From contig NZ_JAAAUC010000007.1 in the NCBI RefSeq assembly GCF_009908165.1, positions 124,001-188,000 of the forward strand: a stretch of DNA of 64,000 nucleotides. The letters run 5' to 3'. Under the pieces are notes generated by a model. The model searched no databases and was not told the DNA's origin. It worked only from the letters and a program-made list of their open reading frames with translations. Within the stretch, counting starts at the first letter, position 1; each line of letters starts with the position of its first letter. The position numbers and the translations under genes are program-made. Below, one piece after another: positions 26,066-34,252 of this stretch. The DNA is from Frigidibacter albus (GTDB taxonomy: Bacteria > Pseudomonadota > Alphaproteobacteria > Rhodobacterales > Rhodobacteraceae).

Positions 26066-27211
26066 TCAGCGCCCGCGCAGCCCCTCGGCCAGCACGCCCC
26101 GCACCACGCCCAGATCGACGCCGTCCGCCACAAAGGCCTCACCGATGCCGCGGGCGAGGATGAAGCGAAGCTTGCCGTCCTGCACCTTCTTGTCCTGCGC
26201 CATCAGCGCCAGCAGGCCATCGGCATCCGGCAGATCGCCCCCAATATCGGCAAGGTCGGTCTTCATGCCCATGGCGCGCAGATGGGCGCGCACCCGGCTC
26301 GGCGCCTCTTGCGAGCACAGGCCAAGCCGCTGGCTGACCTCGAAGGCCAGCGCGCAGCCGATGGCCACGCCCTCGCCATGCAGCAGCCGCGGGCCATAGC
26401 CGGTGGCGGATTCGAGGGCGTGGCAGAAGGTGTGGCCGAGGTTCAGCAATGCGCGCTCGCCCTCCTCCGTCTCGTCCCGGCTGACGATGGCTGCCTTCAT
26501 CTCCACCGACCGATGCACGGCGTATTGGCGCAGCGCGGCGTCCCCCGCCGCCAGCGCCGGCCCGTTCGCCTCCAGCCAGTCGAAGAATCGAGCATCCCCC
26601 AGCAGCCCGTATTTCACCACCTCGCCATAGCCGGCGAGGAAGTCGCGCGGCGGCAGAGTCGCCAGCAGGCCGATGTCGGCCAGCACCAGTGAGGGTTGGT
26701 GAAACGCGCCGATCAGGTTCTTGCCGTGGGGCGAGTTGATGCCGGTCTTGCCGCCGACCGAGCTGTCCACCTGCGCCAGCAGCGAGGTCGGGATCTGCAC
26801 GAAGCGCACACCCCGGCGCAGTACGGCAGCGGCGAACCCGGCCAGATCGCCGATCACCCCGCCGCCAAGCGCAATGACGATATCCCGACGCTCTACCTTC
26901 TCGGCCAGCAGCCATTCGACGGCGCGCGAAAACTCCGGCCAGCCCTTGGTCCCCTCGCCCGGCGGCAGTGCCAGCGCGGTCATCTGGATGTCGCCAAGCC
27001 CCTCGCGCAGCGCGTCCAGATGCAGCGCGGCGACATTCTCATCGGTCAGCACGGCCACTCGGGGCCGGCGCAGCAGCGGCGCGATCTCGGCCCCCACGCG
27101 CGCCAAGAGGCCGGCACCGATGCGCACCTCATAGCTGCGCGCGCCCAGATCGACGGCCACGGTTTGGATCGGCATCGGCATCGGCATCGGCATCATCCCC
27201 ATCGGCATCAT
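26066..27211 (-). CDS. aroB: 3-dehydroquinate synthase
   Basis: The enzyme converts DAHP to 3-dehydroquinate in the shikimate pathway. The NAD-binding and metal-site motifs are present: 'DIVIALGGGVIGDLAGFAAA', 'QIPTSLLAQVDSSVGGKTGI', 'YGEVVKYGLL', 'LNLGHTFCHALE', and 'LLHGEGVAIGCALA' with metal-binding His. The start is uncertain. Eight in-frame ATGs lie between 27211 and 27175 because the 5' end is a GGCATC/GATGCC hexamer repeat that encodes 'MMPMGMMPMPMPMP'. The first ATG overlaps the aroK stop (ATGA); family length (about 370) fits the last ATG at 27175 better. It is co-transcribed with aroK. Confidence 0.94.
   Translation of the reverse strand: MMPMGMMPMPMPMPIQTVAVDLGARSYEVRIGAGLLARVGAEIAPLLRRPRVAVLTDENVAALHLDALREGLGDIQMTALALPPGEGTKGWPEFSRAVEWLLAEKVERRDIVIALGGGVIGDLAGFAAAVLRRGVRFVQIPTSLLAQVDSSVGGKTGINSPHGKNLIGAFHQPSLVLADIGLLATLPPRDFLAGYGEVVKYGLLGDARFFDWLEANGPALAAGDAALRQYAVHRSVEMKAAIVSRDETEEGERALLNLGHTFCHALESATGYGPRLLHGEGVAIGCALAFEVSQRLGLCSQEAPSRVRAHLRAMGMKTDLADIGGDLPDADGLLALMAQDKKVQDGKLRFILARGIGEAFVADGVDLGVVRGVLAEGLRGR
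27173..27211. repeat. GGCATC hexamer repeat at the aroK/aroB junction
   Basis: On the plus strand four consecutive GGCATC units (27171-27194) are followed by ATCCCCATCGGCATCATCCC. On the coding strand they give repeated ATGCCG codons (Met-Pro). Six-base units keep the frame, so copy number change would alter only the length of the AroB N-terminus. Confidence 0.8.
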
Positions 27212-27753
27212 CCCTTGTCCAGCAGCCCCGGATGCGCCGCCAAAGCGTCGATCACCCGCGCCGTCATCTCGTCGATGGAATACTCGGCCCGCGCCTCGAC
27301 CGTCATATCGGCCAGCGCATAGATCGGCGCCCGCGCCTCCAGCAGCGCCGCCAGCGTGCCCTTCGGGTCCGGCGTGCGCAGCAAGGGGCGCGAGGGTTTG
27401 TGCCGCACCCGCTGCCACAGCAGCTCCAGATCCGCCTTCAGCCAGACGGACACGCCCTTTTCCGCAATCGCCTTGCGGTTGGTCTCCGCGAGAAACGCCC
27501 CGCCGCCGGTGGACAGCACGCAGGGCTTGCCGGTCAGCAGCCGGCGGATCACTTGCGATTCCTTATCGCGGAAGAACGATTCGCCGTCGCGGGCGAAAAT
27601 CTCGGCCACCGAGCGGTTGGCGGCACGCTCGATCTCTTCGTCCGAGTCGAGAAAAGGCAGCGACAGGGCCCGCGCGAGGGCATTGCCCACCGCCGTCTTG
27701 CCCGCGCCCATCATGCCCACCAGCACCACCGTCTTGCGCAACCGTGCCTTCAC
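27208..27753 (-). CDS. aroK: Shikimate kinase
   Basis: A 181-residue P-loop kinase that phosphorylates shikimate at O3. The Walker A loop is 'VLVGMMGAGKTAVGNALARA', the shikimate-binding Asp is in 'FLDSDEEIE', and 'ESFFRDKESQVIRRLL' and 'CVLSTGGGAFLAETNR' are the substrate and Walker B regions; 'HKPSRPLLRTPDP' is the lid. The GTG at 27753 ('VKARLRKTVVL') is chosen as start because earlier in-frame codons give no family similarity; the ribosome site CGGGGA is some distance upstream. aroB overlaps its stop. The adjacent gene at 27967 diverges from it. Confidence 0.94.
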   Translation of the reverse strand: MKARLRKTVVLVGMMGAGKTAVGNALARALSLPFLDSDEEIERAANRSVAEIFARDGESFFRDKESQVIRRLLTGKPCVLSTGGGAFLAETNRKAIAEKGVSVWLKADLELLWQRVRHKPSRPLLRTPDPKGTLAALLEARAPIYALADMTVEARAEYSIDEMTARVIDALAAHPGLLDKG

Positions 27754-27966
27754 CGCGAGTGTTTTCCCCGTTTTGTCCCGTTTGTCCGCGGCGCGCCCGC
27801 GCTTTCCCGCCGGCCCTGCAGCTATTTCGCGGCCCCGGCAACTTTCCGCCCTGAATGGCGTGAACAGGGCGGAAAAGCCATATATAAAACCAATGGTGCC
27901 CCTGCGCCGCCCCGCCTTATGGCGCGGAGGACAGACTCGGGGCGAACAAGAAAAGGGCAGATCGGT

Positions 27967-28104
27967 ATGGGGCGAATTCTGAAGGCGGTGGCGGTGCTGG
28001 CGGTGCTTGGGGCCATCGGGCTGATCGGCTTTGCCTATCTGGGCGATCTGACGCCCGCGCCGAGTGAAACCCGCAAGCCGGTGGAGCTGAATGCAGGCAG
28101 CTAA
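27967..28104 (+). CDS. 45-residue single-span membrane protein, hypothetical
   Basis: The product is one hydrophobic helix ('ILKAVAVLAVLGAIGLIGFA', residues 4-23) with a short polar tail 'LTPAPSETRKPVELNAGS'. Its 3' end overlaps the next gene by 14 bp, and codon choice matches the neighbours, both signs that it is translated. It opens an operon that includes the large periplasmic protein and xerD. No function is known. The ATG at 27967 follows GGGCAGATCGGT, a modest ribosome site. Confidence 0.7.
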   Translation: MGRILKAVAVLAVLGAIGLIGFAYLGDLTPAPSETRKPVELNAGS

Positions 28105-29638
28105 GCACATCATCGCAGCCGGGCTCGCCGCACTTCTGGGCAGCGCCGCCGCCGCGCAGGACGCGCCGATGTCGGCGATCGACTGGCTGTCGCAATCGGT
28201 GGCGGCCACGCCTGTCGCCCTGCCCGCCCCACGGCCACCAGAGCCCGCGGTCTCGACCGGGGCGGCGCCCGAATCCATCACCGTGACCCCGCTTGGCGGC
28301 ACCACGCTCGATGCGCTTGGCCTGACGCCGGCGCAGCGGGCGGGGCTGCCTAAGGCACTCTGGGGGGAAACGCCGACGCTGGATCTTGCCCGCATCATCC
28401 GGGCCGAACGGGCGGATACGCTGCCGGCGATCCAGTCGCTGCTCTATGCGCTGCTGCTTGCGGAACTCGACCCGCCGCTCGATGCCGATGGCAGCGGCCA
28501 GTTGTTCCTGGCGCGCGTCGACAAGCTTCTGGACCTCGGCGCGCTCGACCCGGCGCTGGCGCTGCTGGAACTGCCCGATGACCCCACGCCGGAACCCTTC
28601 CGCCGCTGGTTCGACGTGGCCCTGCTGATCGGCGAGGAGGACCGCGCCTGCGAGACGATGCGCGCAACCCCGCAGGTGGCCCCGACCTTCCCGGCGCGGA
28701 TCTTCTGCCTTGCCCGCGGCGGCGACTGGAACGCCGCGGCGCTGACCCTGTCCACCGGCGAGGCGCTTGGCCATATCGACGCGGAAACCGGCACCCTGCT
28801 GGCCCGCTTCCTCGACCCGGAACTCGCCGACGGCGCCGAGGATCTGCCGCTGCCCGCCCGCCCCTCGCCGCTGGTGCTGCGGCTGATGGAGGCGGTGGGC
28901 CAGCCGATGTCCACCACCACCCTGCCGCTGGCCTTCGCGCAATCCGACCTGCGCTCCAACTCTGGCTGGAAGACAAGGATCGAGGCGGGCGAGCGGCTGG
29001 CACGGTCGGGCGCCATCGGCCCGAACCAACTCTTGGGGCTCTACACCGAGCGCGGTCCCGCCGCCTCGGGCGGGGTCTGGGACCGGGTGGCGGCGGTGCA
29101 GGCGCTGGAAGCGGCGATGGCAGAGGGCGGTGCCGATGCCATCGCCAAAGCGCTGCGCCCCGCCTGGGAGCAGATGGTGCAGGCCGAACTCGAGGTGCCC
29201 TTCGCCGAGCTTTATGGCGAGCGGCTGGCGGCGCTGCCGCTGAAGGGCCGCGACGGCCAGCTTGCCTTCCGTATCGGCCTGCTGTCGCCGGCCTATGAAA
29301 CGGTCGCCGCCGCGCGTGCCCCGCAGGACGGGGTGGAGGCGTTCCTGATCGGGCTGGCAAAGGGCGACGTGACGCGCCTCGTGCAGCCAGACCAGATGGG
29401 CGCCGCGATCCGGGCCGGATTTTCCGAAGACGCCCCGTTGAGCGACGAATATGCGCCGCTGTTCGAGGGCAACCGTCTGGGCGAAGCGCTGCTGATGGCG
29501 ATCGACGATGTGACCGAAGGCGCGCGCGGCGATCTGCGCCGCGTCACCTCGGGCCTGACCGCTCTGCGCAAGGCCGGGCTCGAAACCCCTGCCCGCCGCG
29601 CCGCGCTGGAACTGATGCTGCTGGAGCGGCGGGGGTGA
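28091..29638 (+). CDS. Large periplasmic protein, hypothetical ('antifreeze-like' family of Rhodobacteraceae)
   Basis: A 515-residue protein with a signal peptide ('HIIAAGLAALLGSAAAAQ', cleavage after AAA). It has a Pro/Ala-rich linker, then an all-helical region from about residue 75 of repeated leucine-rich helix pairs ('LPAIQSLLYALLLAELDPPL', 'LALLELPDDPTPEPFRRWF') that looks like a TPR/alpha-solenoid. Two cysteines fall in 'EDRACETMRA' and 'ARIFCLARGG'. Database names such as 'antifreeze' for such proteins have no experimental basis that I know of. It overlaps both neighbours (14 bp and 4 bp), so expression is coupled to the 45-residue protein and XerD. The function is unknown. Confidence 0.8.
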   Translation: MQAAKHIIAAGLAALLGSAAAAQDAPMSAIDWLSQSVAATPVALPAPRPPEPAVSTGAAPESITVTPLGGTTLDALGLTPAQRAGLPKALWGETPTLDLARIIRAERADTLPAIQSLLYALLLAELDPPLDADGSGQLFLARVDKLLDLGALDPALALLELPDDPTPEPFRRWFDVALLIGEEDRACETMRATPQVAPTFPARIFCLARGGDWNAAALTLSTGEALGHIDAETGTLLARFLDPELADGAEDLPLPARPSPLVLRLMEAVGQPMSTTTLPLAFAQSDLRSNSGWKTRIEAGERLARSGAIGPNQLLGLYTERGPAASGGVWDRVAAVQALEAAMAEGGADAIAKALRPAWEQMVQAELEVPFAELYGERLAALPLKGRDGQLAFRIGLLSPAYETVAAARAPQDGVEAFLIGLAKGDVTRLVQPDQMGAAIRAGFSEDAPLSDEYAPLFEGNRLGEALLMAIDDVTEGARGDLRRVTSGLTALRKAGLETPARRAALELMLLERRG

Positions 29639-30585
29639 CGCATCCCTCCGCCAACCGGCCGATGGAGATGTGGATCTCGGCCTTCCTCGAGGCACAGGCG
29701 GCCGAACATGATGCCGCCATCAACACAAGGCTGGCCTATGGCCGCGACCTGAAGGATTTCGCCGCCTTCCTTGCGCATCGCGGCCTGCACTTCGCCGCCG
29801 CGCCCCGCGAGGCGGTGGAGGACTATCTGGTGCGCTGCGAGGCGGAGGGCCTGTCCAAGTCAACCCGCGCCCGCCGTCTGGCCTCGATCCGGCAGATGTA
29901 CCGATTCGCGCATGAGGAAGGCTGGCGCGAGGACAACCCCGCCATCCGCCTCTCCGGCCCCGGCAAGGACCGGCGGTTGCCGGCGACTCTCACCCAGGCC
30001 GAGGTCGGCGCCCTGCTGACCGCCGCGCGCGAGACCGGCAAGAGCCCCGAGGACCGCCTGCGCAGCACCTGCCTGATGGAACTGCTCTACGCCACCGGCA
30101 TGCGGGTGACGGAGCTGGTCACGCTGCCCGTCTCTGCCGCGCGCGGCGATCCGAAGATGCTGCTGGTGCGCGGCAAGGGCGGCAAGGAACGGCTGGTGCC
30201 ACTGTCCGGCCCCGCCCGGGCGGCGCTGGCGGACTGGCTGAAGGCGCGCGATGCGGCCGAAGAGGCGGCGCGCGTGGCGAAACGCACCCCGCCCACGCGC
30301 CACCTGTTCCCGGCCCGCGGCAAGGACGGGCACCTGACGCGGCAGGGCTTCTTCACGCTCTTGAAGGATATCGCCCTGCGCGCCGGGCTCGACCCCTCCC
30401 GCGTCACCCCGCACGTGCTGCGCCACGCCTTCGCGACGCATCTGCTGGAAGGCGGCGCCGACCTGCGCGCGATCCAGCTGATGCTGGGCCATGCCGACCT
30501 CGCCACGACAGAGATCTACACCCATGTGCTCGACGAACGCCTGACCGCGCTGGTCATGGACCATCACCCGCTGGCCAAACGCTGA
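29635..30585 (+). CDS. xerD: Tyrosine recombinase XerD
   Basis: A 316-residue site-specific recombinase that, with XerC, resolves chromosome dimers at dif. The N-terminal SAM-like core-binding domain covers about residues 5-90. The catalytic domain carries R-K-H-R-H-Y: 'LYATGMRVTELVTL', 'GKGGKERLVPLSG', 'TPHVLRHAFATHLLEGGADL', 'IQLMLGHADLATTEIYTHV' with the nucleophilic Tyr. Length is slightly over that of E. coli XerD because of an insertion around 'AKRTPPTRHLFPARGKDG'. It starts with GTG in a GTGA overlap with the preceding gene. No attachment site or phage gene is near, so this is the housekeeping recombinase. Confidence 0.95.
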   Translation: MTHPSANRPMEMWISAFLEAQAAEHDAAINTRLAYGRDLKDFAAFLAHRGLHFAAAPREAVEDYLVRCEAEGLSKSTRARRLASIRQMYRFAHEEGWREDNPAIRLSGPGKDRRLPATLTQAEVGALLTAARETGKSPEDRLRSTCLMELLYATGMRVTELVTLPVSAARGDPKMLLVRGKGGKERLVPLSGPARAALADWLKARDAAEEAARVAKRTPPTRHLFPARGKDGHLTRQGFFTLLKDIALRAGLDPSRVTPHVLRHAFATHLLEGGADLRAIQLMLGHADLATTEIYTHVLDERLTALVMDHHPLAKR

Positions 30586-30602
30586 CGGCACCCAAAACCC
30601 TG

Positions 30603-30675
30603 CCGGCTTCTTGCTGGCGAAAATATCCTCGGGGGTGAATTGGCCGAAGGCCAAGAGGGGGCAGAAGGCCCCCTC
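30603..30675. repeat. Intergenic repeat B, short copy
   Basis: CCGGCTTCTTGCTGGCGAAAATATCCTCGGGGG (30603-30635) is followed by TTGGCCGAAGGCCAA (perfect hairpin, 30640-30654) and GGGGGCAGAAGGCCCCC (30657-30673). It lies between convergent xerD and lpdA, so it probably ends both transcripts. Confidence 0.75.
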
Positions 30676-30682
30676 CCTTGCC

Positions 30683-32080
30683 TCAGAAGTGGATCGCGCG
30701 CCCGTAAGCGTCCAGCACCGATTCGTGCATCATCTCGCTCAGCGTCGGGTGCGGGAACACCGTCTGCATCAGTTCCGCCTCGGTCGTCTCCAGCGTGCGG
30801 CCGATCACATAGCCCTGGATCAGCTCGGTCACTTCGGCGCCGACCATGTGGGCCCCCAGCAGCTCGCCGGTCTTGGCGTCGAAGATGGTCTTGACCAGCC
30901 CTTCCGCCTCGCCCAGGGCAATCGCCTTGCCATTGCCGATGAAAGGGAAGCGGCCGACGCGGATGTCCAGCCCCGCCTCTTTCGCCTTGGCCTCGGTCAT
31001 GCCGACGCTGGCGATCTGCGGCTGGCAATAGGTGCAGCCGGCGATGGAGCCCGGCTTGATCGGATGCGGATGGCCGCCGCCGATCAGCTCAGCCACCATC
31101 ACGCCTTCATGGCTGGCCTTGTGCGCCAGCCAGGGCGCGCCGGCGATGTCGCCGATGGCATAGAGCCCGTCGACGCCGGTGCGGCAGAACTCGTCCGTCA
31201 CCACATGGCTGCGGTCGATCTTCACGCCAAGCGTCTCCAGCCCCAGCCCTTCGACATTGCCGACGATGCCGACGGCAGAAATCACCGTGTCGAACTCGGC
31301 GGTCTCGGTCTTGCCGGCGCTTTCCAGATGCGCGATGACGCCCTTGCCGGGGGTGCGGTCCAGTTTCTTGACCGTGGTCTTTTCCAGGATCTTCATGCCC
31401 TGCTTCACGAACTGCTTCTTCGCAAAACCGGCAATCTCGGCATCCTCGACCGGCAGCAGGCGGTCCATCACCTCGACCACCGTGGTGTCGGCGCCAAGCG
31501 TGTTGAAGAAACTGGCGAATTCGATGCCGATGGCGCCCGAGCCGATCACCAGCAGCTTCTTCGGCATGCGTTTGGCCACCAGCGCATCGCGGTAGCCCCA
31601 GACGAGGTCGCCATCCGGCTCCAGCCCCGGCAGCTCGCGGCCGCGCGCGCCAGTGGCCAGCACGATGGATTTCGCCGCCAGATCCTCGGTGCCCTTGTCG
31701 GTCTTGACGCTGACCTTGCCCTTGGCCGGGATCGTCGCCGTGCCCATGAACACGGTGATCTTGTTCTTCTTCATCAGGTGCGCGATGCCCGAGGACAGCT
31801 GCTTCGCCACCCCGCGCGAGCGTTTCACCACCTCGGCAAGGTCGAACGAGATCCCCTCGGCCTTCAGCCCGAATTCCTTGGCGCGGTGCATCAGGTGGAA
31901 CACCTCGGCCGAGCGCAGCAGCGCCTTGGTCGGAATGCAGCCCCAGTTGAGGCAGATGCCGCCGAGGCTCTCGCGCTCGACAATGGCGACCTTCATCCCC
32001 AGCTGCGCGCCGCGGATGGCGGCCACATAGCCGCCCGGGCCGGCGCCGATCACGATCATGTCGAATGTCTGGGCCGCCAT
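30683..32080 (-). CDS. lpdA: Dihydrolipoyl dehydrogenase (E3)
   Basis: A 465-residue FAD flavoprotein that reoxidises dihydrolipoamide in 2-oxoacid dehydrogenase or glycine cleavage complexes. The FAD motif 'DMIVIGAGPGGYVAAIRGAQ', redox pair 'GGICLNWGCIPTKALLR', NAD motif 'LLVIGSGAIGIEFASFF' and the C-terminal dimer His-Glu region 'VFPHPTLSEMMHESVLDA' are intact. It is a single gene with no E1/E2 next to it, so it may serve several complexes. The ribosome site is AGGAGGAAG. A perfect 7-bp inverted repeat (32101-32120) lies only 20 bp before its ATG. Confidence 0.96.
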   Translation of the reverse strand: MAAQTFDMIVIGAGPGGYVAAIRGAQLGMKVAIVERESLGGICLNWGCIPTKALLRSAEVFHLMHRAKEFGLKAEGISFDLAEVVKRSRGVAKQLSSGIAHLMKKNKITVFMGTATIPAKGKVSVKTDKGTEDLAAKSIVLATGARGRELPGLEPDGDLVWGYRDALVAKRMPKKLLVIGSGAIGIEFASFFNTLGADTTVVEVMDRLLPVEDAEIAGFAKKQFVKQGMKILEKTTVKKLDRTPGKGVIAHLESAGKTETAEFDTVISAVGIVGNVEGLGLETLGVKIDRSHVVTDEFCRTGVDGLYAIGDIAGAPWLAHKASHEGVMVAELIGGGHPHPIKPGSIAGCTYCQPQIASVGMTEAKAKEAGLDIRVGRFPFIGNGKAIALGEAEGLVKTIFDAKTGELLGAHMVGAEVTELIQGYVIGRTLETTEAELMQTVFPHPTLSEMMHESVLDAYGRAIHF

Positions 32081-32100
32081 GTCTTCCTCCTGCTGCGAAG

Positions 32101-32120
32101 ATAGTTTGGCCTTAAACTAT
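32101..32120. promoter_or_regulatory. Inverted repeat upstream of lpdA
   Basis: ATAGTTT-GGCCTT-AAACTAT on the plus strand: two perfect 7-bp arms around a 6-bp spacer, AT-rich in an otherwise GC-rich sequence. It ends 21 bp before the lpdA ATG and would overlap the promoter or transcription start, so a repressor site is plausible. The binder is unknown. Confidence 0.5.
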
Positions 32121-32155
32121 TTCTGGACTCGGTTCAACGCCGCTGCACATGCGGC

Positions 32156-32737
32156 TTATGCGCCATCCACGGCCTGCACCTCGCGCAGCGCCGCGCCATA
32201 GCCGCCCTCGGCCAGAAACGCCGCCTCGGCCTCGGTCGTCTCGCGCCCCAAAGCGCCGTTGCGATAGGGGAAGCGGCCGAAGCGTTCGATCACCAGCGCA
32301 TGGGCGCGGGCGTGCTGCAGCGTGCTGGCGCCGGTTTCCGGCATCCGCGCGGCCACCAGCTCCTGGCAGCGGGCCTGATCGGCAAGCGCCTCGGAATGCA
32401 TGAAGGGCAGGTAGAAGAACTGCCGCAGCGGTTCGGCAACGCCGCTGTCCCAGCCGGCATCGGTGGCAATGCGGGCCGCGGCCAGCGCCTGTCCATCGGT
32501 GGCAAAGCTGCGCCCGTCGCCGCGGAACATGTTGCGCGGGAACTGGTCGGTCAGGATCAGATAGGCAAGGCTGCCCTCGGTCCCGTCCGCCCAGTGCTCG
32601 CGCTCCCCGGCCAATGCCGCCTCCCAGTCGGGCAGGAAGGCCTCCCGGATCTGTGCGTCCTGCGCAGGGTCCACCGCATACCAGCCCGCCGGCCCGATGC
32701 CCGCCCAATAGGCGAGAATGTCCTGGGTGCTTGCCAT
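32156..32737 (-). CDS. DUF924 family protein
   Basis: A 193-residue soluble all-helical protein covering the whole DUF924 family. Typical segments are 'DILAYWAGIGPAGWYAVDPA', 'LAYLILTDQFPRNMFRGDGR', 'FFYLPFMHSEALADQ' and 'HALVIERFGRFPYRNGALGR'. The fold is TPR-like. Conserved His, Arg and Asp residues suggest a catalytic role, but none is established. The ATG at 32737 is preceded by GGACATG-type sequence with AGACGGAC upstream. It is in line with the MFS gene on the same strand (72 bp apart); the functional link is uncertain. Confidence 0.92.
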   Translation of the reverse strand: MASTQDILAYWAGIGPAGWYAVDPAQDAQIREAFLPDWEAALAGEREHWADGTEGSLAYLILTDQFPRNMFRGDGRSFATDGQALAAARIATDAGWDSGVAEPLRQFFYLPFMHSEALADQARCQELVAARMPETGASTLQHARAHALVIERFGRFPYRNGALGRETTEAEAAFLAEGGYGAALREVQAVDGA

Positions 32738-32809
32738 GTCCGTCTCCGTCCTGTTGCGCAGAGCCAGCCTGACAGAGCGGGGCGGGGATGGCCAGAGCCG
32801 GAGCCGCGG

Positions 32810-34180
32810 TCAGCCGCGCTCCGGCTCCCCGGTCGGGCGCTCGGGATCAAACCCGGGATCGGAGGTAAGATCCGGCTCGGGCGCGCCCGACTCGGCCGCG
32901 ATCTCGGCAGCAGCCTCTGCCTCCCCGCCCGGATCGGGGTTCTGCGGGCCACCCTCTTGCGCGGCGCCAAGCGCGGCCTCCACCGCCAGCGACGAGGCGG
33001 TGGGCGACAGCGCGGCAAAGGCGCCGGTCTGGTCGGACGCCAGCGCGGGGCGCCGCGTCATCCGGTAGCCGGCATAGGCCGCCAGCAGCAGCATCAGCGC
33101 GGCGATATACAGGAAGAACCCCGAGGGCCCCATCTGCGCCATGATCCAGCCGGTCAGCAGCGGGCCGCCGATGGCGCCAAGGCCGTTGATGAACAGAAGG
33201 CCCGCCGAGGCCGCCGCCATGTCGGAATTGTCCAGAAAGTCGTTCGTATAGGCGACCAGCAGCGAATAGAGCGGGTTGGACACGCCCCCTGCCACCATCG
33301 CCACCACCAGCAGCACGCTGAACGGCACGTCGACCAGCACCGGCACGATCATCACCGCCGCCGCCACCAGCGTCATCGCCACGATCAGCTTGCGCCGGTC
33401 CATCCGGTCCGAGGCCCAGCCGATGGGATATTGCAGCACCAGCCCGCCCAGATAGATCGCCGCGATGAACAGCGAGATCTGCGGCACCGTCATCCCCGCC
33501 TGCGTGCCGAAAACCGAGGCCATGCCCCAGAGCGCGGCGAAGATGCCGCCCACCAGGAACATGCCGACGCAGCCAAGCGGCGAGGCTTCATACAGCCGGC
33601 GGAAGCTCAGCGGCTTGGTCGACTCGAAAGCCGGGGCCTGCCCCGCGCTCAGCAGGATCGGGGTGAAGGCCAGCGACACCAGCACCGAGGGGATCACGAA
33701 CAGGATGAACCCCGACGGATCGCCAAAGGCCATCAGCCCCTGCGCGGCGATGATGCCGATCATCTGCACGATCATGTAGGCCGACAGCGCCTGCCCGCGG
33801 TTCTCGTTGGTCGAGGCGTTGTTGAGCCAGCTTTCCGCAGTGATGTAGACACCGGAAAAACTGAACCCGATCACCACCCGCATCAGTGTCCAGGCGATCC
33901 AGTCGGGCGCCACGGCATACATCACCAGCACCGCCGAGATCAAAGATCCAAGCGCCGCGAACACCCGCACATGGCCGACACGGCGGATGAGCTCGGGCGT
34001 CATCCGGCTGCCGAACAGGAAGCCGGCGAAATAGGCCGACATGACGACCGACATCTGCAGGGTCGAGAATCCCTCGATGCCGCCGCGGATGCCCAGAAGC
34101 GTGCCCTGCATGCCGTTGCCCAGCATGAACAGCATCACGCCAAGCAGCAGCGCCCATGAATTTCGCAGAACCTCGAACAT
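32810..34180 (-). CDS. MFS transporter (YcaD-like)
   Basis: A 456-residue transporter with twelve predicted helices up to about residue 385, then a cytoplasmic tail of about 70 residues rich in Glu, Pro and Ala ('PDPGGEAEAAAEIAAESGAP'). The A-motif is modified ('FGSRMTPELIRRVGHVRVFA') and the second half has 'GWASDRMDRRKLIV'. It fits the YcaD branch of the family, whose substrate is unknown. The ATG at 34180 is preceded by GAGGCTGACG. It ends 72 bp before DUF924. Confidence 0.9.
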   Translation of the reverse strand: MFEVLRNSWALLLGVMLFMLGNGMQGTLLGIRGGIEGFSTLQMSVVMSAYFAGFLFGSRMTPELIRRVGHVRVFAALGSLISAVLVMYAVAPDWIAWTLMRVVIGFSFSGVYITAESWLNNASTNENRGQALSAYMIVQMIGIIAAQGLMAFGDPSGFILFVIPSVLVSLAFTPILLSAGQAPAFESTKPLSFRRLYEASPLGCVGMFLVGGIFAALWGMASVFGTQAGMTVPQISLFIAAIYLGGLVLQYPIGWASDRMDRRKLIVAMTLVAAAVMIVPVLVDVPFSVLLVVAMVAGGVSNPLYSLLVAYTNDFLDNSDMAAASAGLLFINGLGAIGGPLLTGWIMAQMGPSGFFLYIAALMLLLAAYAGYRMTRRPALASDQTGAFAALSPTASSLAVEAALGAAQEGGPQNPDPGGEAEAAAEIAAESGAPEPDLTSDPGFDPERPTGEPERG

Positions 34181-34252
34181 CGTCAGCCTCTGGCAAGAAG
34201 GCCCCCAGAGCTACGCGAGGGCGGGGTGAAAAGCAAATGCAGCGGCGGCGGG

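Noticed and set aside
26968-28104. Long plus-strand frame joined to the 45-residue membrane protein
   Set aside because: The upstream part is antisense to aroB and aroK; only the last 45 codons from 27967 look like a protein.
29635-30585. XerD as evidence for an integrated element
   Set aside because: The sequence is a housekeeping XerD in its usual Rhodobacteraceae setting; no direct repeats, excisionase or tRNA target next to it.
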